Shown piece by piece: positions 31,929-41,600 of a stretch of DNA of 49,204 nt. This DNA is from a virus. Below the pieces are notes generated by a model that worked only from the letters and a program-made list of their open reading frames with translations, searched no databases and was not told the DNA's origin. Numbering within the stretch: the stretch's first letter is position 1; each line of letters begins with the position of its first letter. The position numbers and the translations under genes are program-made. The DNA is taken from positions 1-49,204 of IMG/VR virus record IMGVR_UViG_3300025087_000106. The stretch is one strand, 5' to 3'.

Positions 31929-32813
31929 TCACAGACATTCTATTCTCTTTATCAAATTACTCATCACCTTTTGAATACCAAACTTGTCATGAACATACTC
32001 ATATCCTTGTCGAGCAATTTGTTTTGCTTCGGTTCTTCTAAAAGAAGAAAAATCTATAGCGGCTTTTAAAAAGCCATCTTCTCCCTCAATTTTTAAATGC
32101 TTTCCATCCAAAAATAAATCAGGATAACTTACTGGTTCAGACAAGCAAAAAACCCCACAACCCAGAATCTCATAAATTCTGCTCTCAGTATTTAATAAAT
32201 CAGAGTAGTGGATGTTTAGAACTACCTTACAGGAATTAATAAATCTAATTAGATCCTTTCCATATACTTGTTTCCAAGCTAGTTTCAATGAACCAATTGA
32301 ATATTTACTCACTACTCTTATTAATTCATGCCAAATCTTTATTCTTCTCTGACTTACTGCTCCATAGAACCCTATGTCTGTATCTTTAGGAATATCACAA
32401 TCTCTTCTGTGGAATAAAGAATCTGCCCCCATCATTGGAAACCATTCTATATTAAGATTTCTAATCTCTTTTAAAAATTTAGTAGATAGAGGACATCCAT
32501 TCAATATTAAATCAAAATCTTCTAAAGGCTCTATAGCATAAAGTCTAGCCAATGCTTCCTGATTATCTTCAAAACCCTTATAGGGCAAAAATTCAGCATT
32601 CCATAATACTTTTTTTCCCCTATATAATCTTAGTAAGTCTCTATCTATCCCTCTCCCCTGAATAAATACAAAATTATCATCTGAAGAAAACTTACCTAGA
32701 TTAAATTCCTTTATATCTATTATTCTTAAATTCACAAACTCACTAACATGCCTTGCTATTAATCCTTCTATTCCCCAATCATTTCCTAATTTTCCTACTA
32801 TAACTATGCTCAT
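31929..32813 (-). CDS. CgeB-like glycosyltransferase
   Basis: The protein is about 294 residues from an ATG at 32813, with AAGG five bases upstream; a GTG at 32819 is possible. The C-terminal half has the group-1-like pattern of CgeB-type enzymes: NIHYSDLLNTESRIYEILGCGVFCLSEP and ARQGYEYVHDKF. The N-terminal half is Rossmann-like. It is fused closely to the previous glycosyltransferase gene. Confidence 0.75.
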   Translation of the reverse strand: MSIVIVGKLGNDWGIEGLIARHVSEFVNLRIIDIKEFNLGKFSSDDNFVFIQGRGIDRDLLRLYRGKKVLWNAEFLPYKGFEDNQEALARLYAIEPLEDFDLILNGCPLSTKFLKEIRNLNIEWFPMMGADSLFHRRDCDIPKDTDIGFYGAVSQRRIKIWHELIRVVSKYSIGSLKLAWKQVYGKDLIRFINSCKVVLNIHYSDLLNTESRIYEILGCGVFCLSEPVSYPDLFLDGKHLKIEGEDGFLKAAIDFSSFRRTEAKQIARQGYEYVHDKFGIQKVMSNLIKRIECL

Positions 32814-32815
32814 AT

Positions 32816-33898
32816 TCACCTTATCGATACTAAAGCTTCTACTATTTTATCTTTAAACAGTCTCCAATTCAATACTCGAGTAGAATAATACAAAGAATTT
32901 GATCTAAAGAGACTTCTTTTTTCTTTGTCTAAATATAATTCTTCCATAGCTTCTAAAAACTTCTGAGTATCAACAAACACTTCTCTAAAAGCTATCCCAT
33001 CTTCCCTTTCCCTCTCCTCTACAATTGGAACTAATATCCCATTATATTGATCCTCCACAAACTCATTCCAAGGAGGGTAATCCGGACATATTATAGCTAA
33101 ACCATTATTTATTGCTTCCAACAAACTCAATCCTAATCCATCTAATTTAGCTGGATAACAATAAACTTCTCCCATATGATAAAGTCCTGGTAAATTCATA
33201 CTTCCACAAATAACATCAACTCCATCAAAATCTTCTTTATTTTCATTACCCTCGTCTGGATTAAAATACATTTGACAATGAATTAAAAGACTTCCAAAAG
33301 CTTCGGGGTGTTTTTTTAAAAAAAGTTTGTATACAGACAGTAGAGTATTTATTCCTTTTCTATCATTTATGCCTCCCCAACCAACATTTTCAAAAAAAAC
33401 ATAAGGTTTTTTTACTGAAATAACCTTATTCTCTTCCTTCATTCCCCATCCTATCCATTTAGCAAGGCAAAGATTCTCCACCATATTAAAAGCTCTTCTA
33501 GTAGAGCAAAGAATTAAATCATAAATTTCTAAAGGACTTGGTTTCTTTAACCAATCTTTATGAAGATAATCAAGATAGGAGGCCACCTTAATCCCTATTT
33601 TCTTGACCATTTTTACTAATTCCCAATCATACTCCTCATTGAAAAAAACTAAATCTATCTTTTGTTGTTTTATCTTCTCTAAAAACTCAGCTTTCTTCAA
33701 ATCGTAATAATTGTAATACCAGATATTTTCATCATGCCAACCCCTCCTCCTAAATTCCAATTTAGGCTGATTCCCTATCCCCCCCATTCTTGCATGAATA
33801 AACACCTCATGCCCCAATTCTTCAAATACTTTTTTAAATGTTTTAGTTACTTCTGTTTGGCCTCTATGAAACCAAATAGTAGGTAAAGCAATCCTCAT
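32816..33898 (-). CDS. GT4-family glycosyltransferase
   Basis: This 360-residue GT-B protein has GINDRKGINTLLSVYKLF (phosphate-binding region) and the GT4 E-x7-E-like segment DGLGLSLLEAINNGLAIICP, followed by NEFVEDQYNGILV. It has no transmembrane helix, so it acts on a soluble or lipid-presented acceptor. It is the first enzyme of the cassette between the capsid and connector genes. Confidence 0.85.
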   Translation of the reverse strand: MRIALPTIWFHRGQTEVTKTFKKVFEELGHEVFIHARMGGIGNQPKLEFRRRGWHDENIWYYNYYDLKKAEFLEKIKQQKIDLVFFNEEYDWELVKMVKKIGIKVASYLDYLHKDWLKKPSPLEIYDLILCSTRRAFNMVENLCLAKWIGWGMKEENKVISVKKPYVFFENVGWGGINDRKGINTLLSVYKLFLKKHPEAFGSLLIHCQMYFNPDEGNENKEDFDGVDVICGSMNLPGLYHMGEVYCYPAKLDGLGLSLLEAINNGLAIICPDYPPWNEFVEDQYNGILVPIVEEREREDGIAFREVFVDTQKFLEAMEELYLDKEKRSLFRSNSLYYSTRVLNWRLFKDKIVEALVSIR

Positions 33899-33904
33899 TT
33901 CTGT

Positions 33905-34399
33905 TTACCTCTTTTCTCTTCTAATTCTCTTTAGGGGAGGAGGGGAAACAAGAGATTCTTCTCCCTCTATAAAAGTAGGTATTCTTTCTTCTCCTTCTTC
34001 TACTCTTTCTTCTTCTATTCGATGTTTAAATATTTTTCTGTTTGTTAAACGAGAATAAACAGGTCTATTTCCTTTTTCCTTACTTCTTCTTATTCGCAAC
34101 ATCTCTTCCTGATGCTCTTTAATAGCTTCTTCGTCGTCCTCAGCTAATATATCTTTATCTGAATAAATAATTTTTACCTTACCATATTTGGCTAAATCAA
34201 ACGCCTTTTCTTTTAGCATAAATCCCACTGTTGGAAAAGCCCCAAAACCAGCTATAGAATGATAAGGCATAATCTGTATCCGAATCATCTCCTTAGCTTT
34301 TTCTTCTTCTTTAGCAATAAACTCCTTAACTACTTCATCTACTGTCCGTCCACTTTCGATAGCTTCTTTCATTAAATCCTTTAATACATCGGATTCCAT
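33905..34399 (-). CDS. Charged hypothetical virion-module protein
   Basis: The protein is 164 residues from the ATG at 34399, which follows AAAGGAGGA. The N-terminus is acidic and helical (SDVLKDLMKEAIESGRTVD), and the C-terminus is strongly mixed charge, ending PPPLKRIRREKR. Similar short proteins often follow capsid genes in phages, but I do not recognise this one. Confidence 0.55.
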   Translation of the reverse strand: MESDVLKDLMKEAIESGRTVDEVVKEFIAKEEEKAKEMIRIQIMPYHSIAGFGAFPTVGFMLKEKAFDLAKYGKVKIIYSDKDILAEDDEEAIKEHQEEMLRIRRSKEKGNRPVYSRLTNRKIFKHRIEEERVEEGEERIPTFIEGEESLVSPPPLKRIRREKR

Positions 34400-34421
34400 A
34401 AATCCTCCTTTAGTTAGTGTC

Positions 34422-34459
34422 TTATGGGGGAGGAAAGATTTTTCTCTCTTCCCCCATAA
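34422..34459 (-). promoter_or_regulatory. Strong hairpin after the capsid genes
   Basis: A perfect ten-base-pair stem (TTATGGGGGA/TCCCCCATAA) surrounds an 18-base loop between the small virion protein and the next gene. No U-run follows it on the minus strand. It could act as a processing site or stabilise the capsid mRNA, and may reduce transcription into the sugar cassette. Confidence 0.55.
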
Positions 34460-34471
34460 AATTATCATAAA

Positions 34472-34906
34472 CTATTTACTCACACTCAAAGGCAATACTC
34501 TCCCTGAACCTACCAGTGCAATACTAAATTGGATGTGAGTACCTCCTCCTCGCTGAACCCTATAGGAACCAGCTATATAGCGTTGAGTAGCATTAATAGG
34601 AGTAGCTATTATAGTATTTTTTGTGGTCCTTACCATAGTACTCCCTGCTATAGCTGTCCAACTAGAAGCGTTTGTTCCTGGGTTCTGGAAAAACCTTACA
34701 GTCAACGTTCCTACTGACCCAGGCTGACCCGCAGGAGCATATCCTGCCCAACTAGAACCCCTAATTACTATTGCTAAAAGAGATTCATTGATCCCTAAAG
34801 TAGCCGTGTCCATAGTAGCACATCTTTTTGATACAGCATTTCTAATTGGACTTCCGGCAAAAACATCCATTACCTTTGTATTTCGGTAAAGATCATCTAA
34901 ACCCAA
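34472..34906 (-). CDS. Small virion protein after the major capsid (decoration-like)
   Basis: This 144-residue beta-rich protein has a TTG start at 34906 behind AAGGAG. It is Gly/Ser/Thr-rich with strands such as LLAIVIRGSSWAGYAPAG and GTHIQFSIALVGSG. It directly follows the capsid gene, where head decoration or head fibre proteins are encoded. The family is not recognised. Confidence 0.5.
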   Translation of the reverse strand: MGLDDLYRNTKVMDVFAGSPIRNAVSKRCATMDTATLGINESLLAIVIRGSSWAGYAPAGQPGSVGTLTVRFFQNPGTNASSWTAIAGSTMVRTTKNTIIATPINATQRYIAGSYRVQRGGGTHIQFSIALVGSGRVLPLSVSK

Positions 34907-34940
34907 TATATTTTCTCCTTCTTAGTTCAAAAGATTAATC

Positions 34941-36359
34941 TTAACTCTGAACAAGATCATCCGCAAAGACAATAGCTGCTTGATGACGCAAACCAAAATC
35001 AGATCTAGTTATTCCTCTTAACCAAACCTGATCTGTCTCAAAAGCAGTTCCTGCCTCTGCGCTAGCCTTAATCTCCAAAGTAGCCTTCCGCCCTATTATA
35101 CATTCTGTAAACATCCCAGCCAGAATATAGGTCAAGGTTGTCCCCCCAGCCTTTACCCTGGTATTACTCACTTGAGTAGTAGTATATACAGGGTAACCTC
35201 CTAAAAGATATCCGGCCTTATTAGTCGGGTCCTTGACTATATCCAACATAAACTCCCCAGTATTAGCAGCGGTCTGATTAGCCCTTCTGGAAAGCAATAT
35301 AGCCAACATCTTTGGCCGCATTATCCATCCTTGCATTACAGCATTTTGCTCCTCCACCGTTCCCACCAGAAGCTGTACATCCTGACTTTCAAAAGTATCT
35401 CCATTTCCTCCAGTAGTTGTAGGAGTAAAAGTTGTTATACTTGGGTGGACAATAATCCCCATCGGGGTAGTCTGAGAACCAGACCCAGAAAGCCAGGTTA
35501 GATCCTCCTTTTCAGCTATCTTCAAGGCCATATCCTGCCGAATAACTGCCTCTGCAGCTGGAGTAGAGCTACTTATTAGCTCTGAGCTCAACTGTTGAAA
35601 AGTAGCTAACTTCTTAGCTCTAAGCAAAAGAGAACCAAACTTAGCATTAGTAGTTATCCGAGTCCGAATATTCTCATTCTCTCCTACCCACTGAGCATCT
35701 ACTCCAGAAGTCTGCCTAGGAATATCTAGCTGGCCAGATATAGGTAGAGGAACCTCTCTAGCTCCTGCCCTCTGAACAACGACCATTGGCCGAAGCATAT
35801 CTATTATCTCTGGAGACTGAATAGGCTCTACTAAATACCCACCTAGCTCATCATTAGAAAACCCCAAAACTTTAGCTAGATAGGACTTCACATCCTTCAT
35901 TTCCACCCCTTTTAAGGGCTCTGCCATCATTTGCTTAATAGAATAAGAAATTGAATCGGGCAATCCATTACAATTCAAAGGGGTAATCCAATAACCAATC
36001 TCTGCCTCCTGACCATATCCATACCTAGCCAACTCCTCGTGAACCCCCCGCTCTACCTTAGCTACCTTCCAATCGTGACTTAATTGGGCTTGAATTATTC
36101 TCAAAAAAGAATATCCCCCTCTGTCTCCTATTTGTCCCCTAGTAACATAGGGAGCTTGAGCATCAAGGGGATTAAACCTAATCTTTCTCTGATCAACTAT
36201 CTCCTCTTTTAACTGGGTTAATCTTGAATCAAATTCTTTATTAAGTTCATTTTTAAGCTCTCCCAAAAAGGAGCTTATAGTATCTTTTACTGTGGTCTGG
36301 ACAAGCTCTACAACCTTTGTTCGAGCCTTATCCTGTTTATCTTTTAAATCGTCTCCCAT
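34941..36359 (-). CDS. Major capsid protein (HK97 fold)
   Basis: This 472-residue protein has an N-terminal coiled-coil delta-like domain (about 1-70, TISSFLGELKNELNKEFDS) that is probably removed by the prohead protease. The HK97 capsid fold follows: GGYLVEPIQSPEIIDMLRP, PLPISGQLDIPRQ, EDLTWLSGSGSQTTPMGII and a C-terminal DFGLRHQAAIVFADDL. The ATG at 36359 follows GAGGAGATAG. Position after the protease and before the small virion protein is standard. Confidence 0.9.
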   Translation of the reverse strand: MGDDLKDKQDKARTKVVELVQTTVKDTISSFLGELKNELNKEFDSRLTQLKEEIVDQRKIRFNPLDAQAPYVTRGQIGDRGGYSFLRIIQAQLSHDWKVAKVERGVHEELARYGYGQEAEIGYWITPLNCNGLPDSISYSIKQMMAEPLKGVEMKDVKSYLAKVLGFSNDELGGYLVEPIQSPEIIDMLRPMVVVQRAGAREVPLPISGQLDIPRQTSGVDAQWVGENENIRTRITTNAKFGSLLLRAKKLATFQQLSSELISSSTPAAEAVIRQDMALKIAEKEDLTWLSGSGSQTTPMGIIVHPSITTFTPTTTGGNGDTFESQDVQLLVGTVEEQNAVMQGWIMRPKMLAILLSRRANQTAANTGEFMLDIVKDPTNKAGYLLGGYPVYTTTQVSNTRVKAGGTTLTYILAGMFTECIIGRKATLEIKASAEAGTAFETDQVWLRGITRSDFGLRHQAAIVFADDLVQS

Positions 36360-36452
36360 CCTATCTCCTCTATCCTTTTTTATTTCCTTACAACTTTCCA
36401 GGATGGGGATTCTATCTCGATCCCTAAAAATAAATTCTTATTGTGTTCTTTC

Positions 36453-36692
36453 TCATAATGCTATTGGTAATATACCACCCCCTTTATTGTTTATATTAGA
36501 TTCCAACAAAAGCAAAGTAGCCAGCAAAAGATTTCCTTTTAAAAATATCTGTACTGTTGTCCTCTTACAAACTCTACACCTACAAGATATTTTCCCATCA
36601 TATATTTTATATCTAAAAGGCATAACTTTATTACAATCCTTATTCAAGCACTTTACTTGCTTTAAAGTTTCTGCCTCATTATAAATTGACAT
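36453..36692 (-). CDS. Small zinc-finger protein, Com-like
   Basis: This 79-residue protein has VKCLNKDC and CRCRVCKR, a four-cysteine zinc finger resembling the Mu Com translational regulator. It overlaps the end of the protease gene by 14 bases and precedes the capsid gene by 93 bases. The C-terminus (LLLATLLLLE) is hydrophobic. Com-like proteins bind RNA to control translation. That role here is inferred. Confidence 0.55.
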   Translation of the reverse strand: MSIYNEAETLKQVKCLNKDCNKVMPFRYKIYDGKISCRCRVCKRTTVQIFLKGNLLLATLLLLESNINNKGGGILPIAL

Positions 36693-38277
36693 CCTCTTCC
36701 TCTAATAAGAGAGCAAGTACCTCTTCCCAATCCTCTACATCTCCCTCATTATTACCATCTATTATCATTCCTTCTAACTCTTTAATCTCTTCTGCTAATC
36801 CCTCTTCTTCTTCTTCCTCCCCAGCAGCCTTAAGTACCTCTTCCAAGTTTTTTATAGCCTCTTTAATCCGAGCCTTGTTCTTAGCATTTAAAACAGCCCC
36901 CACTTTTTCTGTAAATTCCTGGACAAACTCTTCGCCATAAGCAGCCCCAGCCATCATAGCATCCATCATACAGCTTCGAGCTTTATCCATATAACCTATT
37001 GCTTCCATCATATGATTAATCATCTCGTGTTGATCTTTTGTCTCTTTCAATACTCCTTCATGGGAAGCAAAGACCCAAGAACTATCTCCAATTCTAATTA
37101 TCCCTTCTCCTTTTTCATCATCTACATCTAACATAAAATCAATTAAATTCTGTTCATCATCATATATATCAATGGCTTTCTTAGGCCCCCCTACTGCCTT
37201 TACTTTACAATCATCCATAGGAGTTGTCCTACCAGGATTTATGCAAATTGTTCTTAACCGAGTAAAATCATCTGGATTAGCCTGTCTAAACCGCCAGGAT
37301 GAGTCAGACTCATCCACCTTATCTGTACGAAAATCATGTTCTTTAGCCCAAGTCTTACAAGTAGCTACATTATCCCACTTGGTCTTAGGAAAGATAAGGG
37401 TCTGTACTTCAAATTGTTTCTCTTCTTTTTCCTGTTTTCCTAAAACCCTTTCTAATAATTGATCTAATCCCTCCTGATTAGTTATATCTATTTCTTTTTC
37501 TTTCTGCTCCCCCTCTTGTTCTCTACTCTCTTGTCCCTGGCTTTTTTCTTCTGCTTGTTCTTTCCCATACTCACACCCTCCCTTCTCTTTTGCTTCTTCA
37601 CAGGACTCATGCTTGCATTGTCTAACCGGATAATAAAATGTTTTCCTTTCTTCCAAGAAATCATAAACTTCTAACAAAAACCTCTCTGCTTCTTCATTCA
37701 TGATTCCTTTATCCTTCATCCACCCTATCTCTTTTCTTATCTCAGTAGAATCAAACTCACTAATATCCCTAATAACACTAGCTGAAGGATTAGCCGGGAC
37801 GGGGCAAATAGAATATTCCAGTAATTCTTGCCTTAAAAACTCTCTTCTAACAGGCTTCTTTTTATCCCTATCCTGCTCTTCTATCCAATTCTCTTCTAAC
37901 CCAATAAATCCTACTGAACCACAATTAAGAAATTTATTATTAAAGAGATTAAAAACAGCCTCTCCCAACCCATTTCCCGTCTCCCCAGTAGTGAACAAAA
38001 TATTTCCTTTCAACTGTTCTCCATCTATTAAGGTCTTTTCTGATCGCCCTATGGGAAGACCTGCATGATTGTGTGCCCAAAGAACTACCGGGTTCTTTTT
38101 ATAATTCTTTATGTCCCACCCCGCTACTTTTATTACTTCTCTATCCCGGTCTATGGTCTCATCTGAGAAAACCATTTCTATAGTTCTTTTCTTTTCATCT
38201 ATAGCCTTCAATTCCTGATAAGTAGGCCAAGAAGCCATAACTTCCCTTCCATCTTTTACCCCTATCTTAATTGCCAA
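36679..38277 (-). CDS. Prohead protease with C-terminal scaffold-like extension
   Basis: In this 532-residue protein, residues about 20-170 are an HK97-type (U35) prohead protease, with WAHNHAGLPIGRS (His69/71), FLNCGSVGFIG (Ser121) and EYSICPVPANP. A charged linker follows, then a compact domain (KTKWDNVATCKTWAKEHDFR ... FRQANPDDF) seen in other phage proteases, then a helical acidic tail (about 420-532) that may serve as scaffold. It should process the portal fusion and the capsid. The start is a TTG at 38277. Confidence 0.85.
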   Translation of the reverse strand: MAIKIGVKDGREVMASWPTYQELKAIDEKKRTIEMVFSDETIDRDREVIKVAGWDIKNYKKNPVVLWAHNHAGLPIGRSEKTLIDGEQLKGNILFTTGETGNGLGEAVFNLFNNKFLNCGSVGFIGLEENWIEEQDRDKKKPVRREFLRQELLEYSICPVPANPSASVIRDISEFDSTEIRKEIGWMKDKGIMNEEAERFLLEVYDFLEERKTFYYPVRQCKHESCEEAKEKGGCEYGKEQAEEKSQGQESREQEGEQKEKEIDITNQEGLDQLLERVLGKQEKEEKQFEVQTLIFPKTKWDNVATCKTWAKEHDFRTDKVDESDSSWRFRQANPDDFTRLRTICINPGRTTPMDDCKVKAVGGPKKAIDIYDDEQNLIDFMLDVDDEKGEGIIRIGDSSWVFASHEGVLKETKDQHEMINHMMEAIGYMDKARSCMMDAMMAGAAYGEEFVQEFTEKVGAVLNAKNKARIKEAIKNLEEVLKAAGEEEEEEGLAEEIKELEGMIIDGNNEGDVEDWEEVLALLLEEEDVNL

Positions 38278-38279
38278 AT

Positions 38280-38507
38280 CTATTTCCCCTCTACAATATC
38301 CTTTTTAATCATCTTATCTATAAAACTTTCTGGCTTCTTCTTTTTCTTTCCCATTTTCTCTCCTCCCTCTCCTTCTTCTTCATTATATTCTTGTTCTATC
38401 AAATCCATTACTTTGTCTAATCTCCGATCCTGCTCTTTATATCCATCTGAACCAGGATCAGCCCTATACATTCCCCCATAAAGTATTTCTCTTAGCTCTT
38501 CTCTCAT
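38280..38507 (-). CDS. Small hypothetical protein in head module
   Basis: This 75-residue protein is acidic in the middle (EQEYNEEEGEGGEK) and basic at the C-terminus (KMGKKKKKPESF). It lies between the protease and another small acidic gene. Possibly an assembly factor. No family is recognised. Confidence 0.5.
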   Translation of the reverse strand: MREELREILYGGMYRADPGSDGYKEQDRRLDKVMDLIEQEYNEEEGEGGEKMGKKKKKPESFIDKMIKKDIVEGK

Positions 38508-38510
38508 AAA

Positions 38511-38699
38511 TTATTCCTCCTCCTCCTCTTCTTCTTCCTCTATTATTTCTTCCTCAGAAGGCTCTCCCCTGTCATACTCTGGATCATAAGAATCATCCTC
38601 CGTCAATTTTGCAGGAAGAACCTTGCCCTCCTCATCCACAAAATTAATTGATTCAATCCAATCTCTAAAATCCTTTTCTTCTTTTTCTTGTTCTACCAT
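38511..38699 (-). CDS. Small poly-glutamate protein in head module
   Basis: This 62-residue acidic protein ends in a run of glutamates (EEEIIEEEEEEEEE). It starts directly at the stop of the portal fusion gene. Acidic small proteins near portals may be assembly or DNA-mimic factors, but no family is recognised. Confidence 0.5.
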   Translation of the reverse strand: MVEQEKEEKDFRDWIESINFVDEEGKVLPAKLTEDDSYDPEYDRGEPSEEEIIEEEEEEEEE

Positions 38700-41600
38700 T
38701 TACAAACCGCCTCCCCCTATTATGTCCCATACCATTGGATCTATATATGCCTTCTTTGCCATAGACGGAGTGTTTTTTAGAAAAAAACTTACTTTTTCCA
38801 AAGTGGTTTTTATTATATCCTTTTTTTCTTTGGTAGACAAAACTTTTCCCCCATATTGTTTCAACTCTTCCCTAGCAATACGAGAGCCATGAAAAGTTCT
38901 AAAATCCTTAATAGAAAAACTCTTACCAGATATTTCCTTAATATATTTATTGAGTTCATTTGCTGGAATATCAGGAAAAAGCCTCTCTCCTATTTGCACT
39001 TGACTTTGCCTAGCTTTTAACCAAGTAGCCAAAACATTATCTTCTAATTCATAATGAGCGGGTATACCTTTCTTTGCTACAAAATCTAAAATAATTTTAT
39101 TACCTTTAACAACCACATGTTCATTTTGTAAGGTTGTTAACCCATAGGCTTTTTTCTTTGCCTTCACATCAACCAAAGACCCCGCTCTTATGCCTGTTTT
39201 ATCTTCAAGCTTCAGAAGAAAAGCTCTTGAATCATTATTAACTATCCCTTTCTCAATCCCATTTCTAATCTTATCTATCTTTCTTTCAAAAATTTTTAGC
39301 CTATTAAACTTATTTTTAGCTGCCTCTCCTATATGCAGAGCTGAATATCTATATTGCCATCTACCCGCAATATCCATACCAACAACTTGCACCTTTGCTT
39401 TAGGATCAGTAGAGGCTACTACTTGCTTCCATCCAGGAGGAATTCTCATCTTTTTAAATCTTTCTGTAACCTCTTCAGAAACAAGCTCTCCCCTTAAACT
39501 CCATTCCCCTCCTTCATCTCTTGTATAATCCATACATTCAGAAGGAATTTTAAACTCAAAGCCAACAGTAAAAAATTTTTCTGGTAAAATACACTTTACA
39601 AACCGGCCAATAGAACTCATAGGAGGTTCATAAATAGGTTTTGCTTCAATCTCTCCTAGCTTTTCTCTAATTACTGGAAGTATAGAACACCGACAGCCTA
39701 CGTGGGGATCCGGGGGCTGATAATATCCCCCAGAAAAGCTGGCCTCCAAATCTACTACCTCACCATGCAATCTAGCACAAATTTCCTCTACTCTACTATC
39801 AAGCTGAGCCAACCACTGCTTTGCTCTAACAATATGCCTATTCCTTTGATACTGAGTTAATCTACTAAAGTTAGCTATTCTTATAGTCTCAGTTCTAGCT
39901 ATCCGTCTAGCAGCATATCCCTTTTCTCTTATTGTTCCAGCAAAAACATTTTGAGCTCTCTTAGTTAATTCCTCTACGCTCTCTCCCAATCTATATCCTT
40001 CATTAAATGTATTCTCTAGTTTTTCTAACTGAGTCCCTGTTACCCCAGAATATTGACCCGGCCTAAGATTTTCCCTACCTGTACCAGCAAACCAGCTTGC
40101 CTGATTCCTTCCATATTCTATCACAGTAGGGCTCTGCTCATCTACTAAATTAGTCAAATTCCATTTAGCCATCTCTTCACTAGAAGTATTCCTCATTATA
40201 AAACCAAAATTACTTAAATATATATCCCTCATATTATTTATTGCATGACTCTCATCAAACAATAATGATTTAACAGGTATAAGTTGGCCTTCATTTAATT
40301 TATTTAAATTATTTAAGGTCTCATTTAACTCTCTCCTAAACTCTACATTCAAAGACCTTACAAAGCGGTCTTCTTCCTTTAATCTCCTTACTGCCCATTC
40401 CCTCCAGTATTGCTGTTGTTCCTCTCCTATATCAAATTCTGGTTGAATACTCCATATATACTCTTCTGAATACTTATCCTCTACCAAAGAAGTATTATCA
40501 TCAGTCTTGATGTCTAATACTTCTCCTTCTATTAATTTAGCATTGCCATTATCTTTTATCTTTTTAGCTATTTTCTCTGCTAATATATTAAGAATTCCCT
40601 CTACCTGAACCCCCCCTCCTCCAGAGGACATAAAGCCAGCTGGAACTAAATTAGCTGAAACCAGAGGCTCTTTACCTCCCCATGAGGCTGGAGGCAAGCT
40701 ATAAAGTCTCTCTCTAACTTCATCTACCGAAAAAATTGGATTGTTCCCCCCAATTAACCTTACAGCTATTTCGCTTTTTTCTATCTCACTCATTTGTAAT
40801 GATCTTACTTCACTCAAGTCATGTCTAAATCTATAGTTTGATAACTCACTCTTCTTAAAAAAGAAAGGCAATAACCACTCGTCAAAGAACCCTTCTCGCT
40901 TCTTGAGTCTAGGAATTATAGTGTCTGACCAAAACAACCTCTCCTGTATTTCTGCATTGGCTAACTTACTAGCTGCTTCCATATCCATCATCTTTAATGG
41001 TGGTATATTATATATTGCCTCAACTTCCTCTTTATTCCATTTTTTTAATTCCTTATACTCCATATCTTTTGGAGGAACACTTATTCTTTTCCAATCCAAA
41101 CCCCCCTCCAAAACCATTGGCCGATGCATCATCTCTACTCCACTATACCGAGCCTCAGTTTGTTTTCTTAATCTTTCAAATTGCTTATCATCCAACCTCC
41201 CACCAGCAACTAATATACCTGTCTCTCGTACTCCATGTTTAAAAAAATTACTTTCATAGACTTTAGTATAATATTCAAAAGTCAACCCCATTTTAAATAC
41301 AGCTAACGGACTAGCTCCCCAAAACCAATTAGTAGGATTATAGTACTTTCTATGAATCATTTCATCCCTAGAATACAAAATTGGCTTCTGTCCATCACCC
41401 AAATGAACTGTATAACCCAGTACCTCCCCTGTCTCCTTATCAGGATGTATCCTCACCAAATCTGGCCTTATAGGCCATATTTCTCTGGGCATTTTAGTTG
41501 ATGGAGATGGGTTTTCCAAGGCCAAAAAGCAATTACCAGTCAATTCCATATATATACTTTCAGCTTCAGTAAAGTCATAATAAGTCATTACCGGATTAAT

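Noticed and set aside
34422-34459. Hairpin after the capsid genes as an intrinsic terminator
   Set aside because: The stem is strong but no U-run follows on the transcribed strand, and co-oriented genes continue immediately.
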